The position numbers and the translations under genes were made by a program. 64,000 nt of DNA from Clostridia bacterium (GTDB taxonomy: Bacteria; Bacillota; Clostridia; Christensenellales; Aristaeellaceae), in NCBI GenBank assembly GCA_017464305.1, contig JAFUDS010000011.1, positions 42,702 to 106,701 of the forward strand, written 5' to 3'. Shown in pieces: positions 8,296 through 17,100 of the stretch (its first letter is position 1; the number at the start of each line of letters is the position of its first letter). A model generated the notes under the pieces. That model was not told the DNA's origin, made no database searches, and saw only the letters and a list, made by a program, of their open reading frames with translations.

Positions 8296-8829
8296 TTGAA
8301 TACCTCTACCGCCTACATCCTGGTGAAGGTCCTGGGATATCGCTATACCTTCGATGGCGTGGTTTCCGTCTCTCACAATCTGTCCCTGAAAATCTCTACT
8401 GATTCCGACGCCGAGGAGGGAGCGGATTATGTCAACAACGCTCGGAATGAGCCGGATGTGGTGACGCTTTCCGTTGTGGCCTCGGATAGCCATGTGCCCG
8501 TGGCAGGCTGGGCCCGGCAGACGTTATCTTCCCTTTGCCAGATCAAGGAGCTGCGGCTGCTATGCCAGGTTTTTACCGGTCTCCGGATGTACGACAACAT
8601 GCTGCTTTCGGATATCTCCGTCCAACAGGATGAATCCTGCCCGGAAGGTTGGGTGGGAACCTTGACCTTTACCCAGGCGGATTCAGCCTCTTCTGCCGAA
8701 CCAGTGAATGATTATTCCTCCACAGCCACCTATTCCAGCTCCGTTTCCGCTCGATCGGTTGGCTCCTCCGTTTCTGGAGGCGGTTCCGTACTGCAAACCA
8801 TTCTGCGGGAGGCCGGGATTGTTGGGTGA
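8296..8829 (+). CDS. Dit-like baseplate/distal tail protein
   Basis: About 177 residues. The start is TTG 8296, 8 bases after AAAGGAG at 8281-8287; the TTG at 8278 lies in the previous gene's stop region. The sequence (YRYTFDGVVSVSHNLSLKIS, then EEGADYVNNARNEPDVVTLSVVASD) matches the N-terminal domain of Dit-like baseplate proteins, with the 'V.EGA.v.DH....p..V.l.G.vs.' logic. These link tape measure, tube end and baseplate. The C-terminus is Ser-rich. A repeat element begins one base after the stop codon. Confidence 0.7.
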   Translation: MNTSTAYILVKVLGYRYTFDGVVSVSHNLSLKISTDSDAEEGADYVNNARNEPDVVTLSVVASDSHVPVAGWARQTLSSLCQIKELRLLCQVFTGLRMYDNMLLSDISVQQDESCPEGWVGTLTFTQADSASSAEPVNDYSSTATYSSSVSARSVGSSVSGGGSVLQTILREAGIVG

Positions 8830-9000
8830 ACCTCTGGCGACCGCCAGTGGCGAAAATTTCACCAGAGGTGAACTCAACCGAAAGGGAGCAATCTCCACGG
8901 TGGGGAGTCCTTCCGCGCGCGGTGCGCGAGGACCGTGACTACGGTCCCGCGGTGCGTGTGCGCTTCCATACGACCATTGAGGTTGCGGATGCCCCCTTGA
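8830..9000. repeat. intergenic mosaic repeat, copy 1 (stem-loop with constant core)
   Basis: A stem-loop at 8830-8869 has arms ACCTCTGG/CCAGAGGT around a core CGACCGCCAGTGGCGAAAATTT. It is followed by AACTCAACCGAAAGGGAGCA and the hairpin CTCCACGGTGGGGAG. The same series occurs on the opposite strand at 28075-28174 in chromosomal DNA, where a block of about 60 bases (8915-8975, itself with GC inverted repeats) is absent. The element begins immediately after the Dit-like gene's stop. Confidence 0.8.
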
Positions 9001-9034
9001 GTAATTTCGACGTTTGTAGAAAGGAACAAACACT

Positions 9035-9490
9035 TTGTACACCTTAGAATCCTACCTCTCCCTCTTTCCCCCTTCCAGCCGCCAGAAACCCCGCTTTCTG
9101 GCCCTGGCCTCCGCTGTCCTGGGCCAGGCTACAGACCTGCTGCGGCTGGTGCAGGTGGATTTCCCCGCCGCCTGGAACCTGGAAACTTCCTCCGGCGCTG
9201 CCCTGGATGCCTTGGGGGCGCTGCTGAATGTGCCCCGTCCGGCTTCGGATACCTCAGACGAGGATTACCGTCTGCTGCTGCGGGCCCGGGTCTTCGCCCA
9301 CCACTGGGACGGTACCAACGGCTCCCTGCCAGCCCTGCTGGCGGCGGCCCTGCCGGGACAGAACATCCAGCTGTTGGATAACCAGGATGGCACCGTCACG
9401 GCAGTAGCTCCTACCGATCTCCCTTTTCCCCTGCGGGATCTGATCCCTCTGCCTGCGGGGGTACGGCTGATAGAAACTCCCTCCGCTTGA
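9035..9490 (+). CDS. tail protein, gpI / DUF2612-like
   Basis: A 151-residue protein with TTG start at 9035 behind AGAAAGGAACAA (9018-9029). The motif 'DFPAAWNLETSSGAALDALGALLNVPR' and 'TSDEDYRLLLRARV' is characteristic of DUF2612 or gpI-type baseplate proteins, where 'G..LD.lG..lgv.R....d..YR..l...i' recurs. These complete the baseplate wedge with J and often anchor tail fibres. No tail fibre gene follows; the next gene is a peptidase. The repeat element upstream separates it from the rest of the module. Confidence 0.75.
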   Translation: MYTLESYLSLFPPSSRQKPRFLALASAVLGQATDLLRLVQVDFPAAWNLETSSGAALDALGALLNVPRPASDTSDEDYRLLLRARVFAHHWDGTNGSLPALLAAALPGQNIQLLDNQDGTVTAVAPTDLPFPLRDLIPLPAGVRLIETPSA

Positions 9491-9539
9491 ACCCTCCCGT
9501 TTTCCTCCTCCCACCGATCCCGAATCGAGGTGATTCCTT

Positions 9540-10025
9540 ATCGCGATTTCCGTTTCCCGTTTTCTCTCTGAGGTAGAGTCCATTCTCTCCCTGCACCCTT
9601 CTTACCGCATCGGCGGCTCCGGCAAGGATGGCACCTGCGACTGCATCGGGCTCATCATCGGTGCCCTTCGCCGCGCTGGCGGCAAATGGCCCGGGCTCCA
9701 TGGCTCCAATTACGCCGCCCGCCAGGAGCTCGTCTCCCTCTCCCCACTAAAAAAGGCCTCCCAGCTGACCATCGGTGAGGTGGTGCTGAAGGCCTACGAA
9801 CCTGGCGCCAAGAGATATAACCTGCCCGCCAGATACAAGCCCGGCGGCGGCCACCACAATGGCGACCTGCGGGACTATTATCACATCGGCATCGTTAAAT
9901 CCGTCCGGCCGCTGCGTATTCTCCACATGACCTCCCCCGCCGCGAAGACAGATACTTCGCTGGGGAAATGGGCCTACCACGGCCAGCTGAAAAGAATTAC
10001 GTACGACGAAAAGAAAGGAAAGTGA
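9540..10025 (+). CDS. NlpC/P60-like endopeptidase with no standard start codon
   Basis: The open frame from the TGA at 9531 to 10025 encodes about 161 residues with an NlpC/P60 pattern: Cys in GTCDCIGLIIGALRRAGG near residues 35-52, His in YHIGIVK near 118, and a final strand RILHMTSP. Such proteins cleave peptidoglycan cross-links during DNA entry or lysis. There is no ATG, GTG or TTG between the upstream stop and the catalytic Cys. GAGGTGAT at 9527-9534 points to ATC 9540 or ATT 9546 as start. The next in-frame GTG (9777/9780) would remove the active site. Either initiation is non-canonical or the start codon has mutated. Confidence 0.65.
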   Translation: MAISVSRFLSEVESILSLHPSYRIGGSGKDGTCDCIGLIIGALRRAGGKWPGLHGSNYAARQELVSLSPLKKASQLTIGEVVLKAYEPGAKRYNLPARYKPGGGHHNGDLRDYYHIGIVKSVRPLRILHMTSPAAKTDTSLGKWAYHGQLKRITYDEKKGK

Positions 10026-10032
10026 TTCACTC

Positions 10033-10230
10033 ATGATGAAAAAAGACTGGTTCAAAGCCGCTGGCATTCGCGCTCTGCGCACCTTCGCCGAGGCCGCCCT
10101 GGCCTATATCGGCACCGGGGCGGTGGTGCTGGGGGACGTGAACTGGCTGGGCGTCCTCTCCGCCGGGGCCTTCGGCGCCGTCACCGCCCTGCTTCTGGCC
10201 CTCTCCGGCCTGCCGGAAGCGGAAAAATAA
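10033..10230 (+). CDS. phage holin (r1t-like)
   Basis: A 65-residue protein (64 if ATG 10036 is used) behind GAAAGGAAAGTG. It begins KKDWFKAAGIRALRTFAEAALAY and continues with two hydrophobic segments (YIGTGAVVLGDVNWLGVLSAG, AFGAVTALLLALSGL), matching r1t-type holins with their 'W..A..RA.rTf.Q...a' start and 'vdW..vls.a' centre. It would release the peptidase at lysis. This is the last gene of the tail module; no separate endolysin follows and the next gene is on the opposite strand. Confidence 0.8.
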   Translation: MMKKDWFKAAGIRALRTFAEAALAYIGTGAVVLGDVNWLGVLSAGAFGAVTALLLALSGLPEAEK

Positions 10231-10242
10231 AGCTTAGCTTCG

Positions 10243-12885
10243 CTACTTCTTCCCCTGGCCGCCCTTTTCCAGAGCCGCCTGCAGCGCCGCGGCCACGGCG
10301 GAGGTTTCCTTGGGGTGCAAATTATTCTTCTCCAATATGGCGTCGATAGCCACCTGGGTTTGCTCCACCTCCCGGCGGAATTCCCGGGCGGAGACCCGGG
10401 TAGCCCCGCCGCCCAGGATGATCACCTGCTCCAGGCCGTCGGAGGTGGCCACCCGGACGCGGCTATCCTTCTTCCGGGCGATTTCCCGAATGGTTTTCTC
10501 GATGTAATTATCCGCCGTCTCCGCCTCTTTGGTATAGACGATATGGATGCCCTGGAACTCTTCCTGGGCGCCCTGGCCCCCCTGAACCTTATAGGCGTCG
10601 AACACCAGGATCAGCTCGCATTCATGGAAGCCCCGGAAATTGCTGAGGATATCGATGAGGCTCCGGCGGGCGTCCTCCAGGCTGTGGCGGGCCAGGGCCT
10701 GGAGATCCGGCCAGGCGAAGATGATGTTATACCCATCCACCAGCAGATACTCCTTCTTCGGGGGGGCCAATTCCAGGGCCTCCCCGTTTACTGTAGGCCG
10801 ATGCACCCGAGGCTCCTCCGCTCCCCGAAGCTTGGGCTTGCCATAGGTCCGCTGGAAAATGGCCTCCAGCTCCTGATCCTCCGCCAGGGTGCCCCGATAA
10901 GCCGCCCGAACTCCGCCCCCGGTCCTTTCGGAGCCTCCGGAGGTCGTCCCCGGCCGGGAGGCCCCAGTCTCCGGGTGCAGATGCATATAGTTTTCCACCT
11001 GATCCCAGGGCACCACAAAGCCGGCCCCATGGGCGCAGAACACGGAATCCGGCGTGTTTTCCACATCCCGCTCCGGGTCATAGCCCCGGCGGCGGATAAC
11101 CTCCTCCGCATTCCGGCAGGGGGCGTAGCCCCGCAGGGCGCAGGTCAGCCGACCCTGGCCCCGGGTGTAGGACACCACCTCCCGGGCATAGCCCCGCAGA
11201 GCTGCCACCGGGGCGCTGCCCTCCAGCAGAGTGTGCCCCTCCCGCAGCTCCGGCGGCTTTAGCTCCGCCCCCATCTGGCTCAGATCGTTCATGGCCCGGC
11301 CCACGCAGTCCCCGGGCAGCTCCAGCCGTAAATCATACCAGGGCTCAAGCAGCACGCTCTCCGCCCGCATGAGCCCCTGGCGCACGGCCCGATAGGTGGC
11401 CTGGCGGAAATCCCCGCCCTCCGTGTGCTTCAAATGGGCCCGACCGGCCATGAGGGTGATTTTCATATCCGTAATGGGGGATCCCGTCAGGACGCCCCGA
11501 TGGGTCTTTTCCATCAGATGGGTCAGGATCAGCCGCTGCCAGTTCAGCTCCAGATCATCCGTGGAACAGGCGGAGGCAAACTTTAGCCCGCTGCCAGGCT
11601 CCCCAGGCTCCAGCAGCAGATGCACCTCCGCGTAATGGCGCAGGGGCTCATAATGCCCCACCCCCTCCGCCGGGGCGGCGATGGTTTCCCGATACAGGAT
11701 GCCCCCTTCGCCGAAGGCAGCCTCCAGGCCGAACCGGTCCCGCAGCAGGCGGCGCAGAATTTCCAGCTGCACCTCCCCCATCAGCTGCACATGAATCTCC
11801 CGCTTCTCCGGGCTCCAGACCACCTGCAGCTGGGGATCCTCCTCCTCCAGAATCCGCAGGTGCTTCAGCGCCTGGGACAGATCCGCCCCCGGGGGCAAGA
11901 GCACCTGATAGGTAAACACCGGCGTCAGCAGGGGACTTTCCCCGCCCCGCTCCCGGCCCAGCCCATCCCCGACCCGGGAGGTGCTGAGGCCCGTCACGGC
12001 GCAAACCTCCCCGGCGGCGGCCTCCTCCGTCAGGCGGAATTTCGCCCCGCTGTACAGCCGAATCTGGTTGATCTTCTCCTCCCCATCCCCCTGGGGGATC
12101 AGGGTCTTGACCCGCAGGGCGCCGCCGGTGATCTTCAGCCAGGTGAGCCGGGCGCCCTGGGGATCATGACTGATTTTATACACCCGGGCACCAAACTCCG
12201 GCGGATAAGCCGGGCGGGGCGACAGGGAAACCACGCCGTCCAGCAGGGTCTCCACCCCCTTCATCCGCAGGGCGCTGCCAAAATAGCAGGGAAAAAGCCC
12301 CCGAGCCCCCACCGCCCGGGACAGCATCTCCGGCGGGATGGACCCCTCGTTCAGGAAGGCCTCCATCCCCTCCTCGGAGCACAGGGCCGCCTCCTCCATG
12401 GCCCCGGGGGTGGACAGATCCACGCAGCCATCCCCCAGGCGGTTCTTCAGCTCCCGCAGGAGGGCGGCCTTGTCCGTGCCGGGCTGATCCATTTTATTGA
12501 CAAAGAGAAAAGTAGGAATCCGGTAGGCCTTCAGCAGCCGCCAGAGGGTCTCCGTGTGCCCCTGGACGCCGTCCGCCCCGCTGATGACCAGAATCGCCGC
12601 GTCCAGCACGCTGAGAGTCCGCTCCATCTCGCTGGAAAAATCCACATGCCCCGGGGTATCCATCAGGGTCAGGGGCACACCCTTCCAAACCAGCTCCGCC
12701 TGCTTGGAAAAGATGGTGATGCCCCGCTCCCGCTCCTGGACATCCGTGTCCAGAAAGGCGTCCCCATGGTCCACCCGGCCCAGCTTTCGCAGCTGGCCGG
12801 CGGCAAAGAGCAGGGCCTCGGACAGGGTGGTTTTCCCTGCGTCCACATGGGCCAGCAGCCCGATGATCAGTCTTTTCTCCGCCAC
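10243..12885 (-). CDS. TetM-like translation GTPase fused to Rae1/YacP (NYN-PIN) ribonuclease
   Basis: An 880-residue protein with GTG start at 12885 behind GGAGGGAGC. The N-terminal 650 residues form an EF-G/TetM-type GTPase: G1 AHVDAGKT (12-19), switch RGIT (54-57), DTPGH (76-80), NKMD (130-133), then domains II-V. After a Gly/Ser-rich linker, the last 170 residues (from EYLLVDGYNIIFAWPDLQAL) match YacP/Rae1, including DAYKVQGG, TKEAETADNYIEK and VATSDGLEQ. Rae1 of Bacillus subtilis is known to cut mRNA in the ribosomal A site. The fusion suggests a GTPase that brings a nuclease to the ribosome. Tetracycline protection alone would not explain the nuclease. The GTPase and nuclease assignments are strong; the joint role is inferred. 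Confidence 0.9.
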   Translation of the reverse strand: MAEKRLIIGLLAHVDAGKTTLSEALLFAAGQLRKLGRVDHGDAFLDTDVQERERGITIFSKQAELVWKGVPLTLMDTPGHVDFSSEMERTLSVLDAAILVISGADGVQGHTETLWRLLKAYRIPTFLFVNKMDQPGTDKAALLRELKNRLGDGCVDLSTPGAMEEAALCSEEGMEAFLNEGSIPPEMLSRAVGARGLFPCYFGSALRMKGVETLLDGVVSLSPRPAYPPEFGARVYKISHDPQGARLTWLKITGGALRVKTLIPQGDGEEKINQIRLYSGAKFRLTEEAAAGEVCAVTGLSTSRVGDGLGRERGGESPLLTPVFTYQVLLPPGADLSQALKHLRILEEEDPQLQVVWSPEKREIHVQLMGEVQLEILRRLLRDRFGLEAAFGEGGILYRETIAAPAEGVGHYEPLRHYAEVHLLLEPGEPGSGLKFASACSTDDLELNWQRLILTHLMEKTHRGVLTGSPITDMKITLMAGRAHLKHTEGGDFRQATYRAVRQGLMRAESVLLEPWYDLRLELPGDCVGRAMNDLSQMGAELKPPELREGHTLLEGSAPVAALRGYAREVVSYTRGQGRLTCALRGYAPCRNAEEVIRRRGYDPERDVENTPDSVFCAHGAGFVVPWDQVENYMHLHPETGASRPGTTSGGSERTGGGVRAAYRGTLAEDQELEAIFQRTYGKPKLRGAEEPRVHRPTVNGEALELAPPKKEYLLVDGYNIIFAWPDLQALARHSLEDARRSLIDILSNFRGFHECELILVFDAYKVQGGQGAQEEFQGIHIVYTKEAETADNYIEKTIREIARKKDSRVRVATSDGLEQVIILGGGATRVSAREFRREVEQTQVAIDAILEKNNLHPKETSAVAAALQAALEKGGQGKK

Positions 12886-12965
12886 GGCGCTCCCTCCGTT
12901 TTGCGATAATGCCTCCGCCCTCCGGGGGCGGAAGTTTGATTGGATCCACTATATCAAAAAAACAG

Positions 12966-12995
12966 TTGAATTAAAAGGGGAAGATCGTGTAAACT
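12966..12995 (+). promoter_or_regulatory. candidate promoter for the aldose epimerase gene
   Basis: TTGAAT at 12966-12971, an 18-base spacer and TAAACT at 12990-12995, preceded by TG (extended -10). It lies about 55 bases before the start codon. Confidence 0.4.
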
Positions 12996-13048
12996 ATGGG
13001 CAGGAAGTTTTTTCAAATCCATTGGAAAGAAAGGATGGGAAACCCAAG

Positions 13049-13933
13049 ATGGAATACATTACCTTGCAGTATGGAAAGACCCGCGCCAAGGTGCAGACCA
13101 AGGGCGCGCAGATCGCCTCCTTCCAGGGGGCGGATGGCCGGGAGGTCATCTGGCAGGCGGATCCCGCCGTTTGGGCTCAGCACGCGCCGGTGCTCTTCCC
13201 CGTGTGCGGCTCCGTGCGGGATGGGCACATCCGCATCGCCGGGGAGCCCTACCCCATGACCAAGCACGGCTTCACCCGGGAGCCGGATTTCGCCGTGTCC
13301 CACGTGGGGGAAGATTTTGTGGACCTGGTGCTGACCGCCTCGGAGCAAACCCGCAACATGTACCCCTTTGATTTCGCCTTCCATGTCACCTATCGGCTGT
13401 TCGAAAACGGATACACCACCACCTTCCTGATCGAGAACCGGTCCGACCGGGTGATGCCCTGCTGCGTGGGCGGCCATCCCGCCTACATCGTGCCCATGGA
13501 GGCCGGCGCGAAATACGAAGACTACCAGATCATCTTCGCCCAGAAGGAGGAATGCATCAACAGCCTGGCTCCCGGCGGATACCTGATCGACGGCACGGAG
13601 CAGCTGCAGGAGCTGCAGGGCGGCAAGGTGCTGCCCCTGAACCACGCCCTCTTCGACGACCGGGACGCCCTGGTTTTCGCCGGGCTGAACAGCCGTAGCG
13701 TGGACCTGGTGCATAAGGACACCGGCCACGGTCTGCGGTTCGACTTCCCGAAGATGGAAGTGCTGGCCATCTGGAGCATGCCCCATAAGAATGCCGACTA
13801 TGTTTGCCTGGAGCCCTGGCATGGCATGCCCGGCCGCGCCCAGGACAGCGACAATTTCGAGGACAAGCCCTATGTGACCCTGCTGGATCCCGGCAAGGTA
13901 TATACCACCTGGTTCACCACCACGCTGATCTAA
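13049..13933 (+). CDS. aldose 1-epimerase family protein (LacX-like)
   Basis: About 294 residues from ATG 13049; AAAGGA lies at 13030-13035, a rather long spacing. The sequence carries the mutarotase fold features: WAQHAPVLFPVCGSVRDG, MTKHGFTR (the conserved HGF), VGGHPAYIVPM and LEPWHGMPGR near the end (Glu-Pro-Trp catalytic region). The group interconverts anomers of hexoses; LacX-like members are cytosolic. The gene stands alone between a divergent GTPase gene and smc and ends in a good terminator. Substrate unknown. Confidence 0.85.
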   Translation: MEYITLQYGKTRAKVQTKGAQIASFQGADGREVIWQADPAVWAQHAPVLFPVCGSVRDGHIRIAGEPYPMTKHGFTREPDFAVSHVGEDFVDLVLTASEQTRNMYPFDFAFHVTYRLFENGYTTTFLIENRSDRVMPCCVGGHPAYIVPMEAGAKYEDYQIIFAQKEECINSLAPGGYLIDGTEQLQELQGGKVLPLNHALFDDRDALVFAGLNSRSVDLVHKDTGHGLRFDFPKMEVLAIWSMPHKNADYVCLEPWHGMPGRAQDSDNFEDKPYVTLLDPGKVYTTWFTTTLI

Positions 13934-13950
13934 AGAGCGTTGAGAAAACA

Positions 13951-13985
13951 CACCCGCCGAGCTTAGCCCGGCGGGTGTTTTTTTT
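13951..13985 (+). terminator. rho-independent terminator after aldose epimerase
   Basis: Perfect stem CACCCGCCG / CGGCGGGTG with a 9-base loop, followed by eight T residues (13978-13985). Confidence 0.9.
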
Positions 13986-13998
13986 CTGTGACCGGCGG

Positions 13999-14027
13999 TT
14001 TTCAATCCTGGGAAAGTATGCTAAAAT
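13999..14027 (+). promoter_or_regulatory. candidate smc promoter
   Basis: TTTTCA at 13999-14004, 17-base spacer, TAAAAT at 14022-14027. A GC hairpin (GCTTCCCCCG / CGGGGGAAGC, about 14083-14108) lies in the leader before smc. Confidence 0.45.
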
Positions 14028-14167
14028 GAATGGCCTTTGACCGGAAGGGATACAAGGCATAGCCAATGGAAACTCGAAAGAAAGCTTCCCCCGCGAAGCG
14101 GGGGAAGCGAGAGAAAGTAATTCAAAGAGATCTGTAAGGTTCAAGAAAAGGAAAACACGAGCGGAAC

Positions 14168-17100
14168 ATGCGATTAAAGAAACTGGAGTTATATGGGTTT
14201 AAATCCTTCGCCCAGCGGACGGAGATCATCCTGAACGAGGGGATCACCGCCATCGTCGGGCCCAATGGGTCCGGAAAAAGCAACATTGGCGACGCGGTAC
14301 GCTGGGTGCTGGGGGAACAGAGCGCCCGCCTGCTGCGGGGCACCAGCATGCAGGATGTCATTTTCAATGGCACCCAGAAGCGCAAGCCCCTCAGCTATTG
14401 CGAGGTGTCTCTGGTTTTTGACAACGAGGATCGGGCCCTGCCCCTGGATTATGCCGAAATCATGGTGACCCGCCGGGTGTACCGTACGGGGGAAAGCGAA
14501 TACTTCCTGAACCGGTCCACCTGCCGCCTGAAGGACGTGATTGACCTTTTTCGGGACACGGGCATCGGCAAGGAGGGGTACTCCATCATCGGCCAGGGCC
14601 GCATCGATGAAATTCTCTCCCGCAAGGGGGAGGATCGCCGCCTTGTGTTCGAGGAGGCGGCGGGCATCGTCAAATTCCGGGCCCGCAAGGAGGAAGCGGA
14701 CCGAAAGCTGGCCCATACCCTGGATAACTTAAGCCGGGTGGATGATATTCTGGAGGAGCTGACCCGCCGGCTGGAGCCCCTGGAGGAGCAGGCGAAGAAC
14801 GCCCGGGTCTATCTGGAATTGAGCGCGGAGCTGAAGACGCTGGATTTGAATCTCTTCCTGGTTCGCAGCGACCGGATGGAAGCGAAGCTGCGGGATCTGG
14901 ACAGCGAACTGCAGTCCATGCGGGCGGTGCTGGACCAGGCGGAAGCCACCCTGCTGGAAAAGGCGGAGCGCCGGGACGGTCTGCAGGCGGAGATTGCCGC
15001 CCTGGAGGAGAAGGTTTCCGCCGCTCATCAGGCGGTGCTGGCCGGCATGGAGGCGCTGCACCAGGCCCAGGATGCTTCCCGCCGGGTGGAGGAACGGCAG
15101 GCCCGCCGCCAGGAGAATCGGGACCGGCTAACGGCGGAAAGCCAGCAGGCGGAAAGCCGCCTGGCGGAATTGGAGCAGCTTTTTTCTGACAGCGATCAGA
15201 GCCGGGAAGCTCGGGCGCAGCTGATGGCGGAAAAGGAGCAGGCCCTGGCGGAGGCCCAGGCCCAGGAGGAGGCTGCCCGGCAGGAGGAGACCGCCCGGGA
15301 AGCCGCCCTGGAGGAGCATCAGTCCGCCATGATGGACGCCATGAACCGCCACGCCGCCGCCCTGAATGATCAAACCCGGCTGAAAACCATGTATGGCACC
15401 ATGGAGACCCGCCTGGCGGAAATCACCGCCTCCTGCGAGGAGATGCGCCGGGAGGCCATTGAGAAGGAAGAGGCCGTGCAGATAGCCCGCAGGCAGCTGA
15501 CCCAGGAGGAGGAGCTGCAGGCGGAGAAAACCCAGGCCTGGCAGGCGCTGACGGACCGGCTGAGTCAGGCAGACGCGGCGGTGATCCAGGCCCGGCAGCA
15601 ATATGACCGGAAGCTGGCAGAGATGCGGGACATGGAATCCCGGCAGAAGCTGCTGGCGGAGATGTCCCGGGAGATGGAGGGCTACGCCCATTCCGTCCGG
15701 GCAGCCATGAAGCAGGCCCGGGACACGGGCATGGCCGGAGTCCATGGCGCCCTGGGCCAATTGATCCAGGTGCCCCAGGAATACGAAACCGCCGTGGACA
15801 TGGCCCTGGGCGCGGCGCAGCAGAACATCGTAACGGAGGACGAGGAAACCGCCAAGCGGCTGATTGAATACCTGCGCCGGAACCATCTGGGCCGGGCCAC
15901 CTTCCTGCCCATGACCTCCGTGCGTTCCCGGCTGCTGGACCCCCGGGAGCGGGAGGTGCTGTCCATGCCTGGCTGCCTGGGGGTGGCTTCGGAACTGGTC
16001 AGCTGCGACGGGGCTTACCGGGGCATTCTGGAAAACCTCCTGGGCAGAACCATCATCGCCCAGGATCTGGACAGCGGCATCGCCATCATGCGCCGGGGGA
16101 GGCACGCCTTCCGCCTGGTGACCCTGCAAGGGGATGTAATGCACTCCGGCGGGTCCATGACCGGCGGCTCCGTTTCCTCCCGCAGCGTGAACCTTTTCTC
16201 CCGGGAGCGGGAGCTGAAGGAGCTGACGGAGAAGCTGACCCAGGGCCAGGGGGAATTGGAGCGCCTGCTCCATACCATGCAGGCCGGCCAGCAGGAGAAA
16301 GACGCCCTGAAGCGGGACAGCACCCAGGCCCTGGAAGCCCTGCACCAGCAGGAGATCGCCGTGGCCCGGGAGACGGAGCACCTTCAGAACGCGGAGGCGG
16401 ACCGGGATGGGCACTCCCTGCGCCTGTCGGAATCCGACGCGGCCCGGGAGCAGTTGATGGAATCCCTGAACCAGATTGAGGAGCAGCTGTCCATGGTTTC
16501 CGGCGACACGGATCGGGAGCAGCACTCCCGGGAGGAAATGGCCCAGGAAACCGCCCGGCGCCAGGCCCTTTTGGCGGAGGCGCGAAAGGCGGCGGAGGAA
16601 GCCGCGAACCAAACCGTGGCCCTGACGCTGGAGGTCAGCGAACTGCGGCATGAAGCGGAGAGCCTGCAGCGGGACCGGGATCGATTCCTGCAGGAGCAGG
16701 ATCGGCTGCAGCGGGATCAGGCCCGGCGGCAGGAGGAACGGGCCCGCCTGGAGACGGAGGACGCGGCGGATCAAGCGGAGCTGCAAAAGGCCCAGGCTGC
16801 GGAGGCGGAAGCCCAGCGGCAACAGGCAGGTCGGGAGGAAATCATTCGATCCCTGGAGGAAACCCGGTCCGGGCGGCAGGCCGCCCTGCGGGAGATTCTC
16901 GCAGACATCGAAGGGCTGCACCAATCCCGGAACCGGGACGCGGACAAGACCCATCGGCTGGAGCTGAACCGCACCCGCACCGATGGGGACCTGAAGGCCC
17001 TGCGGGATCGAATTTGGAACACCTACGAAATGACCTACGCCATGGCGGAGGAATTCCGCCAGACGGAGGGCTTCAACATCACCGAGGCAGACCGGCGGGC

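Noticed and set aside
10243-12885. Annotation simply as a tetracycline resistance gene
   Set aside because: The GTPase part is TetM-like, but the fused ribonuclease and housekeeping context do not support resistance as the main role.
11620-12909. Long plus-strand frame of 429 codons opposite the GTPase gene
   Set aside because: It is the mirror of a strongly supported gene in GC-rich DNA; the composition (Pro, Gln, His, Gly) is typical of antisense frames.
15128-16954. 608-codon minus-strand frame opposite smc
   Set aside because: Antisense shadow of the SMC coiled coil, with Leu/Pro/Gln-rich composition and no motifs.
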